A DNA stretch of 64,000 bases from JAAYOS01 sp050950785 (lineage in GTDB: Bacteria > Bacillota > Clostridia > Oscillospirales > JAAYOS01). The DNA is taken from NCBI GenBank assembly GCA_050950785.1, contig JBMNIG010000001.1, positions 23,610 to 87,609 on the forward strand, read 5' to 3'. A program made the translations under genes and the position numbers. Below, one piece after another: positions 45,518-54,560 of the stretch (the first letter of the stretch is position 1; every line of letters starts with the position of its first letter). The notes under the pieces are model-generated. The model saw only the letters and a program-made list of their open reading frames with translations. It made no database searches and was not told where the DNA came from.

Positions 45518-46492
45518 TTGAAAAGATTATTTTATATGTCGCCACGCAGCGACGGACATCTCAATTTGTCTGTAGACGAATATCTCCTTGATACTCTTAG
45601 CCCTGATGATTTTATTCTATATTTATATATAAATGAAAACGATGTAATAATCGGAAGAAACCAGAATGCCTGGAAGGAATGCAACATCGCGAAGATGGAA
45701 GCTGACGGCGTAAGGCTTGTCCGGCGAGTATCGGGCGGGGGCGCTGTTTATCATGATATTGGGAATTTGAATTTTTCCTTTATAACAGGGGAGCAGCATT
45801 ATGATCTGGAGCGTCAGACTGAAATGATCCTTGCCGCTGTTCGGCATTTGGGTATCGAAGCCGAGTTTTCAGGACGAAATGACATCACTGTTAACGGGCG
45901 TAAGTTCTCCGGGAACGCTTTCGCTATGCGCAGGCAAAACAGACAACACCACGGTACGCTGCTTATAAATGCCGACTTGTCCAGGCTTTCGGACTATCTC
46001 AACGTCCCTGAGCAGAAGATCCGCGCAAAGGGTGTGGAATCTGTGCGTGCCCGGGTTTGCAACCTCACGGACATAAATCCTGCGCTTACGGTTGAAATGG
46101 CGGTAGAAGCACTCAAGAAAGTTTACCGGGAACATTACGGTGAATTCGAAACCCTTAGTGAAGATCTGCTTGATAAGGAAAAAATAAATGACCTCTATAA
46201 AAAGCACAGCTCATGGGAATGGAGGATGGGCAGTGCACCTGTATTCGACTATGAGGTCGATACCCGTTTTGAATGGGGTGGTGTTCAATTATATATGTCA
46301 ATGGAAAACGGGACGATTCGCGGGGTCCAAGTCTATACCGATGCGCTGAACACCCAGATTCCTCAAATTGTGGGAGATGCTCTAACCGGGGTTTTATTTA
46401 GATCGGATGATATGGCTGATAGCCTCAGAGCGGCAACTGAGGATACGCAAATCCATCAACTGGCAGAGTATTTACGTGGGTTAAGGCTGTAA
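45518..46492 (+). CDS. lplA: Lipoate-protein ligase A
   Basis: The 324-residue protein has the LplA core RRVSGGGAVYHDIGNLNFSFI, NDITVNGRKFSGNAFA and HGTLLINADLSRLSDYL, plus a C-terminal accessory domain (about 250-324). It activates free lipoate with ATP and attaches it to a Lys of E2 or GcvH proteins. TTG 45518 after GGAAGAGG. The lipoyl-bearing E2 gene lies 5.3 kb downstream on the same strand, so the ligase may serve that complex. Confidence 0.94.
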   Translation: MKRLFYMSPRSDGHLNLSVDEYLLDTLSPDDFILYLYINENDVIIGRNQNAWKECNIAKMEADGVRLVRRVSGGGAVYHDIGNLNFSFITGEQHYDLERQTEMILAAVRHLGIEAEFSGRNDITVNGRKFSGNAFAMRRQNRQHHGTLLINADLSRLSDYLNVPEQKIRAKGVESVRARVCNLTDINPALTVEMAVEALKKVYREHYGEFETLSEDLLDKEKINDLYKKHSSWEWRMGSAPVFDYEVDTRFEWGGVQLYMSMENGTIRGVQVYTDALNTQIPQIVGDALTGVLFRSDDMADSLRAATEDTQIHQLAEYLRGLRL

Positions 46493-46654
46493 AAGTCTGT
46501 AACTTATTCTAACGACTGACCACAACAGCATATGCAATAATCGTTTGCATTGATCGATCGATCGCTGGGAAGGATGCTTAATATTAAACTGTATAATGCA
46601 TTGTGAATATGTGTTATGAAAATCAAATCAAAAATGTATCAAAGTACGCAAACT
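46493..46654. other. Non-coding gap after lplA
   Basis: Part of a 625-bp stretch without a firm gene (46493-47117). This piece holds nothing clear beyond a GATC-rich run (TCGATCGATCG near 46553-46563); the terminator, tandem repeat, possible small gene and promoter to the right are listed separately. Confidence 0.5.
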
Positions 46655-46700
46655 GTCTCGCTGATTCTTTCAAAAAATGGAGGGATCAGCGAGACTTTTT
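46655..46700 (+). terminator. Rho-independent terminator
   Basis: Perfect arms GTCTCGCTGAT (46655-46665) and ATCAGCGAGAC (46685-46695), A-rich loop, then TTTTTG. It lies 160 bp past lplA. Confidence 0.85.
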
Positions 46701-46853
46701 GTTAAGTAGCAAGGAATCGTTAAGTTGAGTAGCAGGGAATCTGTAAGTTGAGTAGCAAGGAATCGTTAAGTTGAGTAGCAGGGAATCTGGAATCTGTAAG
46801 TTGAGCAACGAGGAAGCTGTTAGCTGAGCGATAGGAAGTTTGTATGTAAGCCA
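46701..46853. repeat. Degenerate tandem repeat, 23-24-bp unit
   Basis: About six units of the form GTTAAGTTGAGTAGCAGGGA-ATCT, the first shortened, the later ones diverging (GTAAGTTGAGCAACGAGGA, GTTAGCTGAGCGATAGGA). No unique spacers lie between the units, so it is not a CRISPR array. It starts immediately behind the terminator. Confidence 0.8.
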
Positions 46854-46883
46854 CTCAAAGTTTGCTTGTAAACATCGAGAGGG

Positions 46884-47039
46884 ATGATACAAGAAATGCA
46901 TTATATTGAGGTTAAGTATTACAGGATCATTGAATACTTTGTAGAAAAATCGTTAGAAAACCATGGGATTTTGTATAATGCAGGAAAGTCTTTTGATGAT
47001 GCCCAAAATTTCCCTCCATTCAAACAAAAACAAATATAA
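46884..47039 (+). CDS. Possible small protein
   Basis: A 51-codon frame (MIQEMHYIEVKYYRIIEYF...), with GAGAGGG very close to the ATG. It is charged and has no signal peptide. It lies between the tandem repeat and the aldolase promoter; it may be chance or a gene remnant. Confidence 0.25.
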   Translation: MIQEMHYIEVKYYRIIEYFVEKSLENHGILYNAGKSFDDAQNFPPFKQKQI

Positions 47040-47055
47040 ATAGCGTTTACTTTCA

Positions 47056-47084
47056 TTGACAATTGTTGATTGTCATTGTATAAT
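47056..47084 (+). promoter_or_regulatory. Strong promoter with internal operator-like inverted repeat
   Basis: Consensus TTGACA (47056-47061), 17-bp spacer, consensus TATAAT (47079-47084). TGACAAT (47057-47063) and ATTGTCA (47069-47075) form an inverted repeat with a 5-bp centre covering the -35 and spacer, a likely repressor site. It drives the aldolase-to-E1 cluster. Confidence 0.85.
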
Positions 47085-47117
47085 CTGATTAAATCATACA
47101 AAAACAAAGATTGGGTG

Positions 47118-48248
47118 ATGCATGCAATGCCTCAAAATAAGCAGACAGAATTGCTAAAAGAACTAATAGTTATGTCAAACAGATATGGAAGCGACCCTGA
47201 CCTGGTGCTCGCCGGTGGAGGTAATACCTCTGCTAAGGACAGTGAAACGCTCTATGTTAAAGCATCCGGCACCTCGCTTGCTACCATCACAGAAGATGGT
47301 TTTGTTGCTATGGACAGAGGGCAGCTGGAGGGGATATTGAAAAAAGAATACCCCTCAAATGATAAGGAAAGGGAAGCCGCTTTCCTTGAAGATGTTTTGG
47401 CAGCCAAAAGCAACCCTGCAGATACGAAGCGTCCAAGTGTTGAAGCCCTTCTCCATAACCTTTTTCCCCATCGATTCGTTCTTCATCTTCACCCTGCCCT
47501 TGTCAACGGTCTTACGTGTGGCGTGAACGGGGAAGAGATTGCGAAGGCTCTTTTCTCAGATGAAGCACTCTGGGTGGAGGAGTGCCGTCCCGGATATACC
47601 CTGGCTAAACTTTGTAATGATAGGATGAACGATTACTTTCAAAAATTCGGAAAGCATGTAAGGGTCCTATTGCTTCAAAATCATGGAGTTTTTTTTGCAG
47701 GGGATACTCTTGAGCAGATCGATGAGCTTCTAAACAAGGTTATGAGCAGGCTTAAAGATAAAATTGTTAGAGAGCCTGATTTGTCTTCCGTTGCTGTTGA
47801 TGGGGCCGTTGTGAAAGAAATGGGAAAAAGACTATCGGCCCTAAATGGATCTATAGTCATACATGGGGCGCACGCAGACGCAATGAAATTTTCAGCCGAT
47901 GCCCAAAGTGTTGCACCACTGCTGGAGCCTTTCACTCCGGATCATATAGTATATTGCAAGGCGCACCCGCTTTATATTGATAATATTGAAAATATGTCTG
48001 AAGACTATAAGGATTTTCGCAGCAAAAACGGATACGATCCAAAGATAGTAATTGTTAAAGGAATGGGTTATTTCGCACTTGGCACAAGCGAAAAGGATGC
48101 AAAGACAGCAAAAATGCTATTTGATGACGCGATGAAAATAGCAGTCTACAGCGAAAGCTTCGGAGGTCAACGGCACATGGCGGAAGATATGGTCAACTTC
48201 ATAACAAACTGGGAAGCAGAGTCATACCGCCAGAGTCAAAACAAGTAG
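47118..48248 (+). CDS. Class II aldolase/adducin family protein (RhaEW aldolase-half-like)
   Basis: The protein of about 376 residues has the class II aldolase fold: VLAGGGNTSAKDSETLYVKASGTSL near the start, RPSVEALLHNLFPHRFVLHLHPALVNGLTC (metal-binding HLHP), and LLQNHGVFFAGDT (third His). The long C-terminal part (HGAHADAMKFSADAQ..., DPKIVIVKGMGYFALG) matches the aldolase half of bifunctional RhaEW-type enzymes (rhamnulose-1-phosphate aldolase/lactaldehyde dehydrogenase). Here the dehydrogenase half is a separate gene 20 bp downstream. Starts at ATG 47118 or 47127 are possible; neither has a strong ribosome site. Substrate is uncertain. Confidence 0.85.
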   Translation: MHAMPQNKQTELLKELIVMSNRYGSDPDLVLAGGGNTSAKDSETLYVKASGTSLATITEDGFVAMDRGQLEGILKKEYPSNDKEREAAFLEDVLAAKSNPADTKRPSVEALLHNLFPHRFVLHLHPALVNGLTCGVNGEEIAKALFSDEALWVEECRPGYTLAKLCNDRMNDYFQKFGKHVRVLLLQNHGVFFAGDTLEQIDELLNKVMSRLKDKIVREPDLSSVAVDGAVVKEMGKRLSALNGSIVIHGAHADAMKFSADAQSVAPLLEPFTPDHIVYCKAHPLYIDNIENMSEDYKDFRSKNGYDPKIVIVKGMGYFALGTSEKDAKTAKMLFDDAMKIAVYSESFGGQRHMAEDMVNFITNWEAESYRQSQNK

Positions 48249-48268
48249 TCAGGAGGTATGGTTTTCCG

Positions 48269-49168
48269 ATGGAACACAGCACAAATTATCAAAACATGAG
48301 TCTTGAAGACGCAGTGCACTATGCGCGTGAAAATGTAAATAACAGACCGCAAACGACCGGTAGGCTTGCCGGAAAGATTGCTATTGTTACCGGCGGTGCC
48401 CAGGGATTTGGATTGGGTATAGCCAAAGAGATGGTGCGTGAAGGTGCTACCGTGGTTCTTGCAGACCTCAACGAGGAACTTGCAAAAACTGCTGCAGCTG
48501 AATTTGGAGATCGGGCCATAGGGATCAAGGTCGACGTCTCAAATACACAGTCGGTCGAGCGTATGGTTATTGAAACCGTGGTACGTTTTGGAGGCTTGGA
48601 CATTATGGTCTCAAATGCAGGAGTGCTAAAGGCCGGATCCCTTGCCGAAATGACTCAGGAGAGCTTTGAATTTGTCACAAAAGTTAATTACACAGGCTTT
48701 TTCCTGTGTGCCAAGTATGCTTCAGAGATTATGAAGGCACAGTATGAGGCCGACAACAGCATGTGGAGTGACATCATTCAGATCAACTCAAAATCAGGTC
48801 TGGAGGGCAGCAAGGCAAACTTCGCATATGCCGGTGGCAAGTTTGGCGGGATCGGACTTACGCAGAGCTTCGCGCTTGAGCTTGCACCATGGCAGATCAA
48901 GGTCAATGCAATATGCCCCGGCAACTTCTACGATGGTCCACTGTGGTCAGATCCGGAAAACGGATTGTTTGTACAGTACCTGCGTGCGGGCAAGGTTCCG
49001 GGAGCGAAAAACGTTCAGGATGTAAAGGAGTTTTATCTCTCAAAATCCCCTATAAAACGTGGTTGCTATCCTGAAGACGTGGCCAAGGCGTTGTTCTACT
49101 GCGTAGAGCAGCTATATGAAACTGGGCAGGCAATTCCCGTCACCGGTGGTCAGGTAATGTTGAACTGA
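48269..49168 (+). CDS. Short-chain dehydrogenase (SDR), RhaEW dehydrogenase-half-like
   Basis: The 299-residue NAD(P)-dependent enzyme has VTGGAQGFGLGIAKE, VSNAGVLKAG, INSKSGLEGSKANFAYAGGK (Ser and YxxxK catalytic residues; YAGGK) and a 45-residue N-terminal extension. It resembles sorbitol-6-phosphate 2-dehydrogenase and the C-terminal half of RhaEW. With the aldolase it may oxidise the aldehyde or a sugar phosphate. The C-terminal loop (LRAGKVPGAKNVQDVKEFY) is longer than in plain SDRs. ATG 48269 follows AGGAGG. Confidence 0.9.
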   Translation: MEHSTNYQNMSLEDAVHYARENVNNRPQTTGRLAGKIAIVTGGAQGFGLGIAKEMVREGATVVLADLNEELAKTAAAEFGDRAIGIKVDVSNTQSVERMVIETVVRFGGLDIMVSNAGVLKAGSLAEMTQESFEFVTKVNYTGFFLCAKYASEIMKAQYEADNSMWSDIIQINSKSGLEGSKANFAYAGGKFGGIGLTQSFALELAPWQIKVNAICPGNFYDGPLWSDPENGLFVQYLRAGKVPGAKNVQDVKEFYLSKSPIKRGCYPEDVAKALFYCVEQLYETGQAIPVTGGQVMLN

Positions 49169-49223
49169 GATTTTCAACGATTTATTGCGGTACGGAACAA
49201 TTTATAACGGAACGGTATGAGAT

Positions 49224-50393
49224 ATGAACAAAGAAGAAATTTTGAAGTTACTCAACGCTGATACGGTCGATAAGAGACTTGAAAATTTAAAAACACTTGT
49301 TTTAAGCGAGAAAAACAAACCTGAGGAGAAACCTCAATACGCCAACAACCACATCCATACATTTTATTCTTTCTCACCTTACTCCCCCACAGCTGCGATT
49401 TGGTTTGCGAGACAAGCAGGTCTTACGACAGCCGGGATAATGGATCATGACACCATTGCAGGAGCAGATGAGTTTGAGAAAGCCGGCGAGATAGCCTCAA
49501 TTGCAACGACATCGGGCATGGAATGCCGGGTAAGCTTTAAGGGTACGGATTTTGAAGACAGGAAACTCAACAATCCCGATCAGGGTGGGGTTGCGTATAT
49601 GGCCATACATGGCGTTCCGCAGTCAGGTCGTAAAAAGCTTCAAGAGTTTTTTGCACCCCTTCGGGATCACAGAAATAAACGCAACCGCCAAATGGTCGAC
49701 AAGATCAACTCAATCGTATCTCCGCACGGAGTGGTCCTTGATTTTGATAAGGATGTAATTCCGATTTCCCAATATGAAGATGGTGGGGCTATAACTGAAA
49801 GACATCTTCTCTATGCACTGGGTGAAAAGATAATTGAGACTGTGGGATTTGATGGAACAGTTTCTTTCTTAGAACAGGTCCTTAACATTAAGGTCGGGGA
49901 AAAACAGCGCGCACAGTTATCTGATCAAGATAATCCCCATTTTAAGTACGATCTATTGGGTGTTCTAAAGGCTGAGCTTGTAGAGAAGATATATATACCT
50001 GCTGATGAAGAGTGTATTTCAATAGCTGAACTGGTTCGCCTTGGTCGTGAGGTGGACGCAATAATCTGCTACGCATATTTGGGTGACGTGGGCGATTCGG
50101 TTACCGGAGATAAAAAGGCGGCGAAGTTCGAAGACGATTACCTTGAGGAGCTGCTTGACGAGCTAAAGTCACTAGGAGTAGCAGGCATTACATACATGCC
50201 GTCAAGAAACACAGAGCAGCAGCTTGCTCGATTACAGAAGCTGTGCCGCGAACGGGGATTTATTGAAATCTCGGGAGAGGACATAAATTCACCGAGACAA
50301 GGCTTTATTTGTGAACAGCTCGCCAAACCACAGTTTTCACATCTTATTGACGCCACCTGGAAACTCATCGAGCGTGAGAGAAATCTAAAATAG
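49224..50393 (+). CDS. PHP-domain protein
   Basis: The 389-residue protein has a PHP metal-dependent phosphoesterase fold: NNHIHTFYSFSPYSP, GIMDHDTIAGADEF, MECRVSFKGTDF, MAIHGVP and, near the end, EISGEDINSPRQGF. The metal-binding His and Asp residues are visible. It is unlike DNA polymerase PHP domains or HisK in length and middle part. Sitting between sugar-phosphate dehydrogenases, it may be a sugar-phosphate phosphatase (inference). Confidence 0.85.
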   Translation: MNKEEILKLLNADTVDKRLENLKTLVLSEKNKPEEKPQYANNHIHTFYSFSPYSPTAAIWFARQAGLTTAGIMDHDTIAGADEFEKAGEIASIATTSGMECRVSFKGTDFEDRKLNNPDQGGVAYMAIHGVPQSGRKKLQEFFAPLRDHRNKRNRQMVDKINSIVSPHGVVLDFDKDVIPISQYEDGGAITERHLLYALGEKIIETVGFDGTVSFLEQVLNIKVGEKQRAQLSDQDNPHFKYDLLGVLKAELVEKIYIPADEECISIAELVRLGREVDAIICYAYLGDVGDSVTGDKKAAKFEDDYLEELLDELKSLGVAGITYMPSRNTEQQLARLQKLCRERGFIEISGEDINSPRQGFICEQLAKPQFSHLIDATWKLIERERNLK

Positions 50394-50424
50394 TCAATAT
50401 CTAAAACGGCGGATGATCATATTG

Positions 50425-50470
50425 GCGATTGTTTACCTAACAAATTAGCGATTATTTACCTAACAAGTTA
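50425..50470. repeat. Tandem direct repeat in the cluster
   Basis: Two 23-bp copies, GCGATTGTTTACCTAACAAA-TTA and GCGATTATTTACCTAACAAG-TTA, in the 141-bp gap upstream of the Zn-dehydrogenase gene. TTTACCTAACAA could be a regulator half-site; this gap may hold an internal promoter. Confidence 0.7.
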
Positions 50471-50534
50471 AATGATTATATGCACTATGATCACTAAACT
50501 ATATTGAAAGCAATATTTTGAAAAGAGGTGTGCT

Positions 50535-51797
50535 ATGAAGACCAAAGCTGTAAGATTGTACGGAAAAAATGACCTAAGGCTAGAAGAGTTCGATCTGCCT
50601 CCCATAAAGGAAGATGAAATTCTTGCCAGGGTCGTTGCCGACAGCCTCTGCATGTCGTCTTATAAGGCGCTGATCCAGGGAGAAGACCATAAACGAGTGC
50701 CTGACAATGTGGCAGAGAATCCAACAATAATCGGACATGAGTTTTCCGGTGAACTCCTCGAGGTCGGGGCTAAGTGGGCTGACAAATTCAAGCCCGGACA
50801 GAAGTTTACTGTACAACCTGCGCTAAACTATAAAGGAAGCCTTGATGCTCCTGGTTACTCATATGCTTATATCGGCGGAGACGCTACTTATATAGTGATC
50901 CCCAATGAGGTTATGGAGATGGATTGCCTTCTCACCTTTACAGGTGATAGTTACTATGGTGGTGCTTTAGCTGAACCTCTCTCATGCGTCGCGGGCACAT
51001 TCCACGCGATGTACCACACCACCAGAGGCTCTTATGAGCACAAGATGGGCATAAAGAGTGGCGGAAAGATGGCGATCCTCGCCGGAGTGGGTCCCATGGG
51101 CTTGGCAGCTATCGACTACATCTTGAATGCGGACCTTCGACCATCACTTCTGGTTGTCACAGACATAGACCAGGCAAGGCTTGACAGAGCTCAGGAAATC
51201 CTATCCCCTGAAAAAGCTGCACAGAGCGGCATAAAACTCATTTATCTCAATACCGGGAATATAGAAAATCCGCTCCAACAGTTGAAGGAATTGTCTGGCG
51301 GCGATGGATACGACGATGTGCTTGTATTTGCACCAGTGGCTTCGGTCGTAGAGCAAGGAGACCAAATCCTTGCTCAGGATGGGTGCCTCAACTTCTTTGC
51401 AGGACCGTCAGATCCCAACTTTACTGCTAAGTTTAATTTCTATAATGTACACTACGCCGGAACACATATTGTCGGCACATCGGGTGGGAATACCGATGAT
51501 ATGCGCGAAGTTCTCGACATGATAAGCCGAGGCCTTCTCAATCCCTCCATGTTGATAACTCACATTGGGGGATTGGACGCAGTGGCGGAAACAACTAAAA
51601 ATCTGCCTAATCTGCCGGGCGCGAAAAAGCTTATATATACTAATATATCGATGCCACTTACAGCAATAAGCGAATTTGCTGAGCTGGGTAAGTCGGATCC
51701 GCTTTTCGCTAAGCTGCACGAGATAACGGCAGCAAATAACGGAATGTGGAATGCGGAAGCAGAAAAATACCTTCTTGAGAATGGGAAATCTATCTAA
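50535..51797 (+). CDS. Zinc-type alcohol/polyol dehydrogenase (sorbose-1-phosphate reductase-like)
   Basis: The 420-residue MDR enzyme has GHEFSGELLEVG, the early Cys in DSLCMSSYKAL, the extended substrate loop (GSLDAPGYSYAYIGGDATY), ALAEPLSCV and the dinucleotide site ILAGVGPMGLAAIDY. The size and the loop fit the L-sorbose-1-phosphate reductase-like group rather than simple ethanol dehydrogenases. It probably oxidises or reduces a polyol or sugar phosphate. ATG 50535 follows AGAGGTG. The four structural-zinc Cys are not evident. Confidence 0.87.
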   Translation: MKTKAVRLYGKNDLRLEEFDLPPIKEDEILARVVADSLCMSSYKALIQGEDHKRVPDNVAENPTIIGHEFSGELLEVGAKWADKFKPGQKFTVQPALNYKGSLDAPGYSYAYIGGDATYIVIPNEVMEMDCLLTFTGDSYYGGALAEPLSCVAGTFHAMYHTTRGSYEHKMGIKSGGKMAILAGVGPMGLAAIDYILNADLRPSLLVVTDIDQARLDRAQEILSPEKAAQSGIKLIYLNTGNIENPLQQLKELSGGDGYDDVLVFAPVASVVEQGDQILAQDGCLNFFAGPSDPNFTAKFNFYNVHYAGTHIVGTSGGNTDDMREVLDMISRGLLNPSMLITHIGGLDAVAETTKNLPNLPGAKKLIYTNISMPLTAISEFAELGKSDPLFAKLHEITAANNGMWNAEAEKYLLENGKSI

Positions 51798-51815
51798 ATG
51801 AAAGGGTGAATATGG

Positions 51816-53138
51816 ATGGCTTCAGCAGTCGTGATGCCAAAGGCAGGAATTACGGTTGAGACATGCATCATTGGTAAATGGGAAAAGAAAGTAGGCGACC
51901 GTGTTGAGGTGGGCGACATTCTTTTCACATATGAAACAGATAAGGCAACATTTGAGTGCGAATCCACCGCGGAAGGGGAATTGCTGGAAATTTTCTTCCA
52001 GGAGGGAGACGAGGTTCCGGTATTAGTCAACGTGTGCGCAGTGGGTGAGAAGGGTGAAGATGTATCTTCTCTGCGTCCCGATGCAGCCGGGCAGCCTGAT
52101 ACGACTGCCGACAAAACCGCGACTGCTGAAGGCTCCACACCTGTGGCTGATTCTGTCGTAGCAACCACAGCCGCTACTACCGTAGAGCATATTTCTGGGC
52201 AGACATCTGTTCCGACACTGGATTCGGGTGAAATGAAAATATCACCAAGGGCGAAGAACCTTGCTGAACGCAGCGGAGCCGATGCCAGGCTCGCTACACC
52301 GTCAGGTCCTCATGGACGTATAATTGAACGAGATATTAGGACTCTACTTGAGTCGGGCGAAACATTGGCTGCCGGTGAAATGAAGTCTGGCCAACAGGCA
52401 GTAGCATCCGGTTTGGCAGACACAGAGCTTACAGTACCCGAGAGCATCGGTTACAAGGATGTTAAATTCAGCGGAATACGCCGTTCGATATCCAAGGCTA
52501 TGCACAAGTCTCTTTCGACCATGGCACAGCTTACACACCATCATACCTTTGACGCCACTGAGATTATGGAATATCGCAAGAAAATAAAGAGCGTCGGTGG
52601 GGAATTGGCCGGCATTACTCTTACAGATATGATTCTTTATGCGGTATCCAGAACCCTTGTCAATCATCCTGATCTCAACGCAAACATGATCGATGAAAAC
52701 ACTATAAGACAGTTTGACCATGTTCACTTGGGTCTTGCAGTTGACACCCCGCGCGGACTTATCGTGCCGACTATATTCAATGCAGATTTGAAGTCTCTGC
52801 TTGAGATATCAAAAGAAGCTAAAGTGCTTGCGGAAGCAGCGCGTTCAGGCAGCATAAACCCTGATCTTCTACAGGGCGGCACTTTTACTGTATCAAATCT
52901 TGGATCACTTGGTGTTGAAATGTTTACACCGGTCATAAATCCGCCTCAGACAGGAATTCTCGGTGTCTGCAACATTGTAAAGCGAATTAGAGAAGTTGAC
53001 GGCAACATCACAACATATCCTGCAATGGGTATGTCACTAACCTATGACCACAGGGCTGTGGACGGTGCGCCGGCTGCTCGCTTTATGACAGAGCTTGTTA
53101 AAAACCTAGAGAATTTCACACTGCTGTTGGCAAGATAG
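51816..53138 (+). CDS. 2-oxoacid dehydrogenase complex, E2 acyltransferase
   Basis: The 440-residue protein has one lipoyl domain (Lys43 in ETDKATFE), an Ala/Thr-rich linker, an E3-binding domain (about 140-178; ISPRAKNLAERSGADARLATPSG), and the catalytic domain with HHTFDATEIMEYRKKI and the active-site YDHRAVDGAP near the C-terminus. It accepts the acyl group from E1 and passes it to CoA. One lipoyl domain is typical of Firmicutes. It starts 18 bp after the Zn-dehydrogenase gene. Confidence 0.95.
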   Translation: MASAVVMPKAGITVETCIIGKWEKKVGDRVEVGDILFTYETDKATFECESTAEGELLEIFFQEGDEVPVLVNVCAVGEKGEDVSSLRPDAAGQPDTTADKTATAEGSTPVADSVVATTAATTVEHISGQTSVPTLDSGEMKISPRAKNLAERSGADARLATPSGPHGRIIERDIRTLLESGETLAAGEMKSGQQAVASGLADTELTVPESIGYKDVKFSGIRRSISKAMHKSLSTMAQLTHHHTFDATEIMEYRKKIKSVGGELAGITLTDMILYAVSRTLVNHPDLNANMIDENTIRQFDHVHLGLAVDTPRGLIVPTIFNADLKSLLEISKEAKVLAEAARSGSINPDLLQGGTFTVSNLGSLGVEMFTPVINPPQTGILGVCNIVKRIREVDGNITTYPAMGMSLTYDHRAVDGAPAARFMTELVKNLENFTLLLAR

Positions 53139-53173
53139 ACCAATACTGTCTACAGAAGTGAAAGGAGAAAGCC

Positions 53174-54541
53174 ATGCAAAAATATGACTTAATGGTAATA
53201 GGCGGCGGTCCGGGTGGCTATGATGCAGCAGAACGTGCGGGCGAAAACGGACTAAAAGTCGTAATTTTCGAGAAGCGTGCACTTGGTGGCGTGTGTCTCA
53301 ATGAGGGATGCATACCCACAAAGACGTTCCTAAACTCCGCCAAGATATACAGCTATGCACTCCGTGGCGACAGCTACGGAGTGATCGCCAAAGATGTTTC
53401 ATTTGACCATGCTAAGGTGGTCAAAAGAAAGCAAAAGGTCGTAAAGACTCTGGTTTCCGGAGTCAGAATGAAGATGAGGCAGAACAAAGTCACAGTGGTC
53501 TCTAAGAAAGCAACGATCACCGGAAAAACAGATGACGCAATCACTGTTGAAGCCGACGGTGAAGTGTATGCAGCTCCAAAGCTGATCATAGCAACTGGTT
53601 CGGTTCCTGCTGTACCCCCAATCAAGGGTTTGAAGGAAGGGCTCGAGAGCGGTTTTGTCATGACGAGCCGGGAGATCCTTGATATTGAAAAGCTGCCAAA
53701 GAGCCTGATCGTCATCGGTGGCGGTGTGATCGGACTTGAAATGGCCTGCTATTTTGCTACGGTTGGCGTCAAAGTGACCGTAATCGAGATGCTTGACAGA
53801 ATCGCCGGAAATACAGACTTAGATATAAGCAGGACATTGATGAAAACCTATCAAAAAGAAGGTATGGATTTCTATCTTTCCAGCAGAGTAACTTCTGTAG
53901 GGGAGAACAGTGTGACATTTGAGCAGGAAGGTAAAGAACAGACCGTTGTAGCTGACGCAGTCCTCCTTTCAGCAGGAAGAAGGCCAAGGATCGATGATAT
54001 TGGCCTTGAGACGATCGGAGTTTACACCGAACGGGGTGCCATTGTCACCGATGAGTATATGCGCACGAATGTTGCAGGCGTTTACGCTGTGGGCGACGTT
54101 AACGGAAAGTCATTGCTTGCTCATACTGCGTATCGTGAGGCCGATGTCGCCGTTAACCATATTTTAGGTAAAAAGGACAGGATGCGTTACGATGCTGTGC
54201 CTTCTGTAATCTACACAAATCCCGAGGTCGCGTCAGTTGGAGAGACTGATGAGAGTGCAAAAGAAAAGGGAATGGACGTAAGATCAGTTCGTCTCCCGCT
54301 GGCATATTCCGGTCGGTATGTTGCCGAGGTGAATAATGGAGATGGCTTCTGCAAGTTGGTGCTGGACAATAAGACAAATAAGTTGGTTGGTGTCCACATG
54401 ATCGGAAGCTATGCATCGGAAATAATATACGGAGCCGCGCTTATGCTTGAGACAGAGCTTCCCGCGGAGCAGCTGAAAAAGCTAATATTCCCGCATCCCA
54501 CCGTCAGTGAAATCATACGTGAAGCACTGTTTCACGCATAA
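53174..54541 (+). CDS. lpdA: Dihydrolipoamide dehydrogenase (E3)
   Basis: The 455-residue flavoprotein has FAD site VIGGGPGGYDAAERA, the redox pair Cys41/Cys46 in GGVCLNEGCIPTKT, NAD site VIGGGVIGLEMACYFA, second FAD motif YAVGDVNGKSLLAH and C-terminal HPTVSE base. It reoxidises the lipoyl group of E2 with NAD+. Its place between E2 and E1 shows dedication to this complex. Confidence 0.96.
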   Translation: MQKYDLMVIGGGPGGYDAAERAGENGLKVVIFEKRALGGVCLNEGCIPTKTFLNSAKIYSYALRGDSYGVIAKDVSFDHAKVVKRKQKVVKTLVSGVRMKMRQNKVTVVSKKATITGKTDDAITVEADGEVYAAPKLIIATGSVPAVPPIKGLKEGLESGFVMTSREILDIEKLPKSLIVIGGGVIGLEMACYFATVGVKVTVIEMLDRIAGNTDLDISRTLMKTYQKEGMDFYLSSRVTSVGENSVTFEQEGKEQTVVADAVLLSAGRRPRIDDIGLETIGVYTERGAIVTDEYMRTNVAGVYAVGDVNGKSLLAHTAYREADVAVNHILGKKDRMRYDAVPSVIYTNPEVASVGETDESAKEKGMDVRSVRLPLAYSGRYVAEVNNGDGFCKLVLDNKTNKLVGVHMIGSYASEIIYGAALMLETELPAEQLKKLIFPHPTVSEIIREALFHA

Positions 54542-54560
54542 ATAGAGGAGGTCTTAAAAA

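Noticed and set aside
40929..46492. A defence island around the helicase
   Set aside because: The neighbours are lipid-phosphate and lipoate genes; no restriction, toxin or phage gene is seen.
46701..46853. Possible CRISPR array
   Set aside because: The 23-24-bp units abut one another without unique spacers, and no cas gene is nearby.
46686..46901. Minus-strand frame encoding a repetitive Leu/Ser-rich peptide
   Set aside because: The frame is only the translation of the tandem repeat and has no ribosome site.
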